Source: Myxococcota bacterium (GTDB lineage: Bacteria; Myxococcota_C; UBA6777). Taken from it: a DNA stretch of 8,646 bases. A model generated the notes under the pieces. The model was not told the DNA's origin. It saw only the letters and a list, made by a program, of their open reading frames with translations, and did not search any database. Where the stretch lies: assembly GCA_963169055.1 (NCBI GenBank), contig CAUJFU010000331.1, positions 1-8,646 of the forward strand, given 5' to 3'. Position 1 is the first letter of the stretch; every line of letters starts with the position of its first letter. This document shows positions 1 to 4,887 of the stretch, in pieces. Both the position numbers and the translations under genes were made by a program.

Positions 1-88
1 CAACGCGCCACCCCGCACTCCCCTCTCACGCTCTCGACGCCCTAACCTTCGGGATATCGGCCCCCCCCTTCAACGAAGACTTGTCGTC

Positions 89-628
89 TCACAAACGATC
101 AAACATCTCCACAAAGTTGCAAGGTTGATGTCGGCTATCGAGTTGCCAACGCAAGATCCCCTCCCATGCGTCGGTACAAGCGCCCGTCGATCCCGGCAAT
201 GCAAACAGCAAGGTGCGATTCGCAAGCCCCGCTGTTGCGCGGGATTGGATGGTCGATGTGCCGATCTTTTCGTAGCTTAGAAATCGAAACAGCTCACCAA
301 AACCCGGGATCTCTTTTTCGTACACGGCATGAAAGGCTTCGGGAGTGACGTCGCGTTTTGTAATGCCCGTTCCTCCCGTCGCAAGGACGATTTGAATCGA
401 TGGGTCGGCGATCCATGCGCGCAACTGCGCTTCGATGCGCTCTTGTTCGTCAGGGACGATCACGTACGCTGCAAGCGTATGCCCATCACGTTGCAAAAGG
501 CTGATCAGACGGGGGCCAGAGCGATCGGTGTCGTTGGTTCGCGTGTCTGAGATCGTCAACACGGCGATCTGAAGAGGGTGAAAGGGTTTGTTGTGATCGA
601 GACGTTGGCTGTGATCGTGGTAACTCAA
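89..628 (-). CDS. moaB: MoaB/MogA-family molybdopterin adenylyltransferase
   Basis: This 179-aa cytoplasmic protein belongs to the MoaB/MogA family, which acts in molybdenum cofactor synthesis by adenylylating molybdopterin before metal insertion. Family hallmarks seen are IAVLTISDTR (residues 21-30), the TGGTGIT loop (84-90) followed by KRD, the FGELFRxLSYEKIGTSTxQSR block (about 110-130), and PGST (145-148) in the substrate-binding region. Length matches MoaB (about 170 aa). The reading frame is open well upstream, but that extension lies inside the preceding hydrolase gene. I place the start at TTG (628-626), which overlaps the hydrolase TGA by 4 nt and has AAGGAAG 7 nt upstream; homology also begins shortly after this point. 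The tight overlap implies cotranscription and translational coupling. No other moa genes are in the window. Family assignment is firm; the choice between MoaB and MogA is by similarity only. Confidence 0.93.
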   Translation of the reverse strand: MSYHDHSQRLDHNKPFHPLQIAVLTISDTRTNDTDRSGPRLISLLQRDGHTLAAYVIVPDEQERIEAQLRAWIADPSIQIVLATGGTGITKRDVTPEAFHAVYEKEIPGFGELFRFLSYEKIGTSTIQSRATAGLANRTLLFALPGSTGACTDAWEGILRWQLDSRHQPCNFVEMFDRL

Positions 629-1764
629 AGGCGTTCTTCCTTGTATTCTTTGACCGCCGAATAACGGGTTTGAAGACCCTGTAGGGCGGTGGACGCAGTG
701 GGGTCGCAATGCAACGTTTCTTCTAACACAGCCGAAGATGCGAAGTGAATGATCGGCCATCCTTGTGCTGCGGGCAATTGCCCCTCTTTGCATCCGTCTG
801 TTGCAAGTGTTTCGATCAGTTGATCGAAGCCGTCGGGGATCTTGACCTTGTACTCTCGCGCCAACTTGATCAACCCGCCCTGCTCTTTTCCAACTTCGCA
901 GAGATCGGAAAAGGCCAGATGACCGGCTTTTTCTAACAACACAAGGCGCTTGATTTTGGGGCTGCTGCTGTAGCCGTCTTGTTGGCGCTTGGGTGGGACG
1001 ATGGCGTCTTGATCTCCGCCAAGGATCAACGTCGACTTCAACGCCTCACCCGCTTTGGTCCCCCCCGCAGCCATCGGGATCAACACCTGAATCCCTGCCT
1101 CTTTTCCAAGATCCGCAAGTGCGCTTCCTCCCGCGCTATGGCCCGAAACAGCCACACGCTCCAGATCCACAGCACCTTGCAAAAAGGCCATATCTCCGCT
1201 CGGACTCCGTAATGCCGCAAGGATCGCTTTCGCATCATCTGCTTGCTTGGCTCCGAACTTGAGCTGCAACAGATCTCCCAACATCAACCCGGGATGATCC
1301 GCCGCAAACACCACAAAGCCTCGACTCGCCCAATGCGTGACGTGTTGTAGCGATTGCGTCCGAAAGCCCGCTGTTCCGTGTAAAAAGATCACCACAGGGT
1401 ACGGTCCACGCTCCTTGTCGAGCGGAAGATCCCGATAACAGTTGCAGATCTGGATCGGCGCTTTGTCGTCGGGGATCTTGGTTTGCTCGCCTTCGGGAAG
1501 CTGAAGACGCACATCATAACGGGCCGAGGTCTGGTCTTTTTCGCTTTGCCACTTGGCAGGATACCACACCTCGACGCGCAGTTTGTCTACCGAAAAAGTC
1601 TTGGCTCCCACCGCCCAAGGCCCTGCTTTGGCATAATCAGGGTCTTTTTGATACAGCTTGGTGCTTGCACAGCCCTTCACTTCGGGCGGAGCAGGCGGAC
1701 CGCACGCAAACCCCACCGACAACACCCCACAAAGCCAACCGCAAAACACAACGCGCCAGACCAT
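625..1764 (-). CDS. Exported alpha/beta hydrolase (PAF-acetylhydrolase/dienelactone hydrolase-like), possible lipoprotein
   Basis: This 379-aa protein has a short hydrophobic N-terminus ending VLSVGFAC-GPPAPPEV. That suggests a Sec signal, perhaps a lipoprotein anchored at Cys21, but the residues before the Cys (G-F-A) are not a textbook lipobox. A secreted esterase-like fold follows: GPWAVGAKTF and VEVWYPA near residues 48-70, the oxyanion segment IFLHGTAG (about 126-133), RGFVVFAADHPG, the nucleophile elbow GHSAG with Ser210, the acid in GGDQDAIVPP (Asp253) and AGHLAF with His282. This resembles PAF-acetylhydrolase, dienelactone and polyester hydrolases acting on ester bonds; the substrate is unknown. 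Several Cys residues after the signal could form disulfides. The frame can also start at TTG 1773, but GGAAAGGG (1774-1781) sits correctly for the ATG at 1764 and abuts the TTG. The gene lies 105 bp after proA and overlaps moaB by 4 bp. Confidence 0.85.
   Translation of the reverse strand: MVWRVVFCGWLCGVLSVGFACGPPAPPEVKGCASTKLYQKDPDYAKAGPWAVGAKTFSVDKLRVEVWYPAKWQSEKDQTSARYDVRLQLPEGEQTKIPDDKAPIQICNCYRDLPLDKERGPYPVVIFLHGTAGFRTQSLQHVTHWASRGFVVFAADHPGLMLGDLLQLKFGAKQADDAKAILAALRSPSGDMAFLQGAVDLERVAVSGHSAGGSALADLGKEAGIQVLIPMAAGGTKAGEALKSTLILGGDQDAIVPPKRQQDGYSSSPKIKRLVLLEKAGHLAFSDLCEVGKEQGGLIKLAREYKVKIPDGFDQLIETLATDGCKEGQLPAAQGWPIIHFASSAVLEETLHCDPTASTALQGLQTRYSAVKEYKEERL
636..642 (-). promoter_or_regulatory. 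Ribosome binding site of moaB (supports TTG start)
   Basis: AAGGAAG lies on the minus strand 7 nt before the TTG at 628 and inside the last codons of the upstream hydrolase gene. It supports the non-ATG start and coupling of the two genes through the TTGA overlap. Confidence 0.6.
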
Positions 1765-1773
1765 CCTACGCAA

Positions 1774-1781
1774 CCCTTTCC
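1774..1781 (-). promoter_or_regulatory. Ribosome binding site of the hydrolase gene (decides the start)
   Basis: GGAAAGGG on the minus strand ends 9 nt before ATG 1764 and directly touches the alternative TTG at 1773. The spacing favours the ATG. Confidence 0.5.
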
Positions 1782-1809
1782 ACAGGATTCACACCGTTCG
1801 ATTTGTTTT

Positions 1810-1826
1810 GTGGGGCGTTGCCCCAC
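1810..1826. repeat. Perfect GC-rich hairpin in the proA-hydrolase spacer
   Basis: GTGGGGC and GCCCCAC form a 7-bp perfect inverted repeat around a 3-nt loop in the 105-bp gap between proA and the hydrolase gene. No T-run follows the stem on either strand: the minus-strand sequence after it is AAAACAAAT. It is therefore not a canonical intrinsic terminator. It may be a dispersed repeat or an RNA structure within the operon transcript. The first arm and loop begin a TTTTGTGGGGCG string that recurs at 4628-4639 on the other strand. Confidence 0.6.
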
Positions 1827-1869
1827 TCTCCGAAAAGATGCAACGCTCGGCAAAAAGATGCGCCTGCGT

Positions 1870-3138
1870 TTAAGAGGCTCGGATATGTCCGTCCCCGATG
1901 CCGATCCACTTGTAGGTCGTGAGTTCCTCGAGTCCCATCGGTCCGCGTGCATGGAGCTTTTGCGTACTGATGGCGACTTCGGCTCCCAGTCCAAACTGGC
2001 CGCCATCGGTGAAGCGAGTGCTTGCGTTGACGTACACAGCGGCAGAATGGACTTCGTGGATGAATTGGTTGGCGTGGCCGAGATGTTGGGTCAGGATCGC
2101 GTCGGAGTGTTCGGAGCTATGTTGGTGGATGTGTGCGATGGCTTCTTCGATGTTGTCCACGAGACGAACGCCCAAGATCAAAGAGAGCCATTCTTGGTCG
2201 AAGTCTTCGGGTCCAGCGGGATCACGTCGGATGGTGGAAGCCGCGCTGAGCAGGATGGTTTCCACCTCGGGCGTGGCTTTGAGCAACACGTCGCTTTTTT
2301 GCAGGCGCTCCGCCACAGCGGGCAGGAAGATCTGCGCGACGTTGCGGTGTACAAGCAAAGTGTCAAGGGCGTTGCATACAGAAGGACGCTGCACTTTGGC
2401 ATTTTCCACGATATCAACCGCCCGTTCGAGGTCTGCGTGTTCGTCCACAAAGATATGACAGATGCCGATTCCGCCCGTAATGACGGGGATGGTGCTTTGT
2501 TTTCGACAAAGTGTGTGTAGCGCCGCCCCACCACGCGGGATGATCATGTCGACGTACTGATCTAGCTGCAAGAGTTCAGAAACCAGCGAACGATCGGGAT
2601 CTTCGATGGCTTGAACAGCATCCTTCGGCAAGCCCGCGCTGGCGATGGCATCGCGGATCACAGAGACCAGCGCAAGATTGCTATGCAACGTTTCGCTGCC
2701 ACCGCGCAAGATCACAGCATTGCCCGTTTTGAGAGCCAACACCGCCACATCCACCGTCACATTCGGACGCGCTTCGTAGATCACGCCCAAAACCCCGATG
2801 GGGATGCGCCTTCGCGTCAAGCGCAAACCGTTGGGCAAGATCCGCCCTTCGATATCTGTCCCCACAGGATCAGGCAATGCCATGACGCTGCGCGTGTCCC
2901 TCGCAAGCCCTGCGATCCGCTCCTCCGTCAACAACAAACGATCCAACATCGCCGCTGACAAACCTTTTTCACGACCTGCGGCAACGTCTCTTTGATTGGC
3001 AGCAAGCAATGCGTTGGTGTGAGATTCGAGGGCCTCCGCGATCGCCGATAATGCGCGATCTTTGGCCAAACGAGGCAAGATCCCCAACGTGCGGCTGGCT
3101 TGACGGGCTGCGTATCCGATGGATTCCAAACGGGTCAT
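1870..3138 (-). CDS. proA: Glutamate-5-semialdehyde dehydrogenase (gamma-glutamyl phosphate reductase)
   Basis: This 422-aa cytoplasmic enzyme carries out the NADPH-dependent reduction of gamma-glutamyl phosphate to glutamate-5-semialdehyde, the second step of proline synthesis. Seen in the protein: [18 protein letters not shown] (about 113-130), the cofactor-binding segment [14 protein letters not shown] (136-149), MIIPRGG (199-204), [16 protein letters not shown] (221-236), the catalytic-cysteine block [10 protein letters not shown] with Cys255, and the C-terminal [18 protein letters not shown] and [15 protein letters not shown] stretches. All are family signatures, and the length matches typical ProA (about 415-420 aa). 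The start at ATG 3138 has AAGGAAGG 7 nt upstream. The frame stays open further upstream only because it reads through a transposable-like repeat, so that extension is rejected. It follows proB, from which it is separated by that inserted element. Confidence 0.97.
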   Translation of the reverse strand: MTRLESIGYAARQASRTLGILPRLAKDRALSAIAEALESHTNALLAANQRDVAAGREKGLSAAMLDRLLLTEERIAGLARDTRSVMALPDPVGTDIEGRILPNGLRLTRRRIPIGVLGVIYEARPNVTVDVAVLALKTGNAVILRGGSETLHSNLALVSVIRDAIASAGLPKDAVQAIEDPDRSLVSELLQLDQYVDMIIPRGGAALHTLCRKQSTIPVITGGIGICHIFVDEHADLERAVDIVENAKVQRPSVCNALDTLLVHRNVAQIFLPAVAERLQKSDVLLKATPEVETILLSAASTIRRDPAGPEDFDQEWLSLILGVRLVDNIEEAIAHIHQHSSEHSDAILTQHLGHANQFIHEVHSAAVYVNASTRFTDGGQFGLGAEVAISTQKLHARGPMGLEELTTYKWIGIGDGHIRAS

Positions 3139-3145
3139 GTCGCTA

Positions 3146-3153
3146 CCTTCCTT
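3146..3153 (-). promoter_or_regulatory. Ribosome binding site of proA (decides the start)
   Basis: AAGGAAGG on the minus strand lies 7 nt before ATG 3138 and outside the inserted repeat element. It supports the short ProA start over the longer frame that runs through the element. Confidence 0.65.
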
Positions 3154-3161
3154 GCTCTTTG

Positions 3162-3169
3162 ATGAAAAT
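3162..3169. repeat. Target site duplication, left copy (ATGAAAAT)
   Basis: ATGAAAAT lies immediately outside the left terminal inverted repeat and is identical to the copy at 3284-3291. The arrangement matches an 8-bp target duplication made on insertion of a transposable element. Confidence 0.75.
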
Positions 3170-3283
3170 AGGAGTGACGCAGTTCGATACGAAAAAGGCC
3201 CATGTTCGGGCGCGGGCGGTTCGCGAACCGCCCCTACAACGGGTTGATTCTTCACGCTTTCCTTTTTCAACTGCGTCACTCCT
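3170..3283. mobile_element. MITE-like non-autonomous element between proB and proA
   Basis: The 114-bp element begins AGGAGTGACGCAGTT (3170-3184) and ends with the exact reverse complement (3269-3283), giving 15-bp perfect terminal inverted repeats. A further 8-bp pairing (GAAAAAGG at 3191-3198 with CCTTTTTC at 3261-3268) continues the stem past a 6-nt bulge at 3185-3190. The centre holds a 20-bp palindrome. An 8-bp direct repeat flanks both ends. There is no room for a transposase, so it would need to be moved in trans. Eight-base target duplications are known in several IS families (for example IS6, ISL3, IS66, IS256); I cannot tell which is the donor. Its transcript could fold into a long hairpin within the proBA mRNA. 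The frames that cross it read as peptides such as VGAVREPP and are not genes. Confidence 0.8.
3214..3233. repeat. Perfect 20-bp palindrome inside the element
   Basis: GGGCGGTTCGCGAACCGCCC is self-complementary over all 20 bases and is followed by CTACAACGGGTTG. From general recall, similar GTAGGGGCGG...CCGCCC palindromes are dispersed repeats in many bacterial genomes. It could fold as a hairpin or cruciform or bind a dimeric protein. No T-tract follows, so it is not a typical terminator. Confidence 0.8.
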
Positions 3284-3291
3284 ATGAAAAT
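3284..3291. repeat. Target site duplication, right copy (ATGAAAAT)
   Basis: This is the second copy of ATGAAAAT, directly after the right terminal inverted repeat. It abuts the proB stop codon (3292-3294 on the minus strand), so the insertion left proB intact. Confidence 0.75.
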
Positions 3292-4446
3292 TCAAACCAA
3301 GATCAGATCGTTGCGATGTACCAGCGGCCCCCACGAATACCCCAAACGCTCGGCGATCTCTTCGGAGCGCAAGCCTGCGATCTGTCGGGCTGTTGTGCTA
3401 TCGTAGCGCACGATCCCACGGGCAAAAGCGGCTTGTTCCAAGCAACGGATCTGGACCATATCGCCGCGCCGAAACTCGCCTTCGACGCCCATGACACCCG
3501 AAGCCAGAAGACTCCGACCTTGTGTGCGCAAAGCTTCAGCAGCCCCCGCATCAACCAACAGCGCCACTTGCGGACGCGGCCCCGCAAGCAACCAACGCTT
3601 ACGCTGTTCAAGCGGAGAAGTCCGCGCCAAAAACCGCGTCCCGATCGATTCTCCCGCCACAACGCGGCTGATCACATCGGGATATCTGCCTGCTGCGATC
3701 ACGACTTCGGTTCCCATGCGTTGGGCGATCTCGGCAGCTTGGATCTTAGTCGCCATCCCGCCCGTCCCAAGGCCGCCTACGCTTCCACCCGCCATCTGTT
3801 TGATCGCGTCGTTGATCTCGCTGACTTCGGGAATGAAGCGTGCCTCGGGATCTTGATGTGGGTTGCTTGTGTACAACCCTTCGATATCGGTCAACAAGAT
3901 CAGCAGATCCGCCCCGCAAAGAGTCGCCACCAACGCCGAGAGGTTGTCGTTGTCGCCCACCTTGATCTCTTCGGTCGCAACGGCATCATTTTCATTGATG
4001 ATCGGTAAGATGCCTTCGCGAAGCAGCATCAGTAAAGTGTCGCGTGCGTTGAGGAAACGGTCGCGGCTTTCCACGTCTGCCCGTGTTAACAGGACTTGGC
4101 CGACACGGACGCCGTAGATCTCAAACAGGTTGTCCCACACGCGCATCAGTCGACTTTGCCCAACGGCAGCCAGCATCTGTTTATACGCCATCGAAGAAGA
4201 CGGCGCAGGAAAGCCCAATCGCTCGCGCCCTGCGGCGATAGCCCCCGACGAACACACCAACACTTCATACCCGTCACGCATCAACGCTGCGCACTGTCGG
4301 GCGATATCGACCATCCTCGGCAGATCCAATCGAGGGCTACCCGCTGTTAAAACGCTCGTGCCGAGCTTGATCACGATCCGACGGCGCGGAGGCTTTGCGG
4401 TCTCCACGTGATCTGTCGAATGAAGCGTCTGATCTTCTGAGTGCAT
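3292..4446 (-). CDS. proB: Glutamate 5-kinase with C-terminal PUA domain
   Basis: This 384-aa cytoplasmic enzyme phosphorylates the gamma-carboxyl of glutamate with ATP, the committed and usually proline-inhibited first step of proline synthesis. The amino acid kinase domain spans about residues 22-280: RRIVIKLGTSVLT (22-34), CSSGAIAAGRERLG (65-78), the glutamate-binding region INENDAVATEE (150-160) with DNDNLSALVA, LLTDIEGLY (184-192) and GTGGMATKIQAAEIA (227-241). A PUA domain follows from about 290 to 372 (SLLASGVMGVEGEFRRGDMVQI), as in full-length ProB of Escherichia coli (367 aa). The start at ATG 4446 has AGGAG about 10 nt upstream. The first 20 residues are unconserved and polar. The gene leads the minus-strand block; its promoter should lie in the divergent spacer, where CATAAT (4485-4490, minus strand) is a weak -10 candidate without a convincing -35. 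Confidence 0.97.
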   Translation of the reverse strand: MHSEDQTLHSTDHVETAKPPRRRIVIKLGTSVLTAGSPRLDLPRMVDIARQCAALMRDGYEVLVCSSGAIAAGRERLGFPAPSSSMAYKQMLAAVGQSRLMRVWDNLFEIYGVRVGQVLLTRADVESRDRFLNARDTLLMLLREGILPIINENDAVATEEIKVGDNDNLSALVATLCGADLLILLTDIEGLYTSNPHQDPEARFIPEVSEINDAIKQMAGGSVGGLGTGGMATKIQAAEIAQRMGTEVVIAAGRYPDVISRVVAGESIGTRFLARTSPLEQRKRWLLAGPRPQVALLVDAGAAEALRTQGRSLLASGVMGVEGEFRRGDMVQIRCLEQAAFARGIVRYDSTTARQIAGLRSEEIAERLGYSWGPLVHRNDLILV

Positions 4447-4884
4447 CGTGCGGATTCTCCTGCATTGAAACGGTATCTGGGTGAATTATGAATAAGACTT
4501 ACGCGGTCGGCCCCAAACCTCCCGAGTTCGCGAGATTTCGAGCAACAGAGCCGTTGGTGCGAAAAACCTGTGATCTCTTCGCCCATACGGGGTCAAGGGG
4601 GCGGGGATCTATGGCGGGGTGTGGCCGCGCCCCACAAAACCATCCAACAAGCACTCCTATTTGAAAAAGATCACGATGAGAAGGGGCGCAACAAAAACAG
4701 CCGATAGCAGGACCGAATGGAGGATGATGGATGCGCGCTCCTGCTTGACCTGAGGGTGGATTCTTGGTAGCGGTGAGGAGGCAACACGCGCTTGACGGGC
4801 GCGTTGTGTGGGACGTTTCGTTGGACAGAGGCCAGAAGCATCGCTTCGATTTTCCCCTTCGACAGAGCAGGAACGGTGGTTATT
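4447..4884. other. Divergent intergenic region between proB and the HEAT-PilT gene
   Basis: These 438 bp separate two divergently transcribed blocks and should hold promoters for both. On the minus strand, CATAAT at 4485-4490 is the best -10-like hexamer for proB. On the plus strand, TTGACC (4745-4750) and TTGACG (4792-4797) resemble -35 boxes, but neither has a good -10 at 16-18 bp. A G/C-rich, partly self-complementary stretch lies at 4616-4633, with wobble pairs and a neighbouring CGCCCCACAAAA (4628-4639) that echoes the spacer at 1806-1817. No tRNA, riboswitch or clear terminator was recognised. A minus-strand frame with a strong hydrophobic segment is listed separately. Confidence 0.5.
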
Positions 4885-4887
4885 ATG
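4657..4887 (-). other. Start-less reading frame encoding a C-terminal transmembrane segment (possible gene remnant)
   Basis: The minus-strand frame ending at TAG 4657-4659 is open back to 4887 (next in-frame stop at 4888-4890). It ends in HPQVKQERASII followed by LHSVLLSAVFVAPLLIVIFFK, a textbook single membrane helix preceded by charged residues. Codons in the hydrophobic part look natural for this genome (ATC, GTC, CTC, CTG). However, no ATG, TTG or usable GTG start exists upstream in frame, and the 5' part overlaps the start of the HEAT-PilT gene. It could be the 3' remnant of a decayed gene, a tiny protein with a non-standard start, or chance. Function is unknown. Confidence 0.2.

Noticed and set aside
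61-68. Run of eight C residues downstream of moaB
   Set aside because: It lies in a short non-coding tail; it could be slippage-prone or a sequencing artefact, but nothing else supports a function.
629-793. Upstream extension of MoaB (55 residues)
   Set aside because: It lies within the hydrolase coding region, is not MoaB-like, and the TTG at 628 has a good ribosome site.
1810-1826. Intrinsic terminator after proA
   Set aside because: The stem is strong but no T-tract follows it on either strand.
1483-2520. Long plus-strand open frame (345 codons) opposite proA and the hydrolase 5' end
   Set aside because: It is antisense to well-supported ProA and hydrolase motifs, shows no recognisable domain, and its composition is that of a shadow frame.
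3139-3279. Upstream extension of ProA (47 extra residues)
   Set aside because: It reads through the inserted element and part of the spacer; ATG 3138 has a strong ribosome site and matches the family start.
4488-4664. Plus-strand 58-codon frame starting MNKTYAVGPKPPEF, with a GGGTGA-like site before it
   Set aside because: It runs through the G/C-rich repeat-like stretch, ends in low-complexity residues, and has no recognisable family; probably chance.
4745-4773. Sigma-70 promoter TTGACC-17-TAGCGG before the HEAT-PilT gene
   Set aside because: The -35 is fair but the -10 matches the consensus at only two key positions; not reported as a feature.
4792-4884. Upstream extension of the HEAT-PilT protein (31 residues)
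   Set aside because: It has no ribosome site, its sequence does not look like protein from this genome, and ATG 4885 has GGTGG at good spacing.
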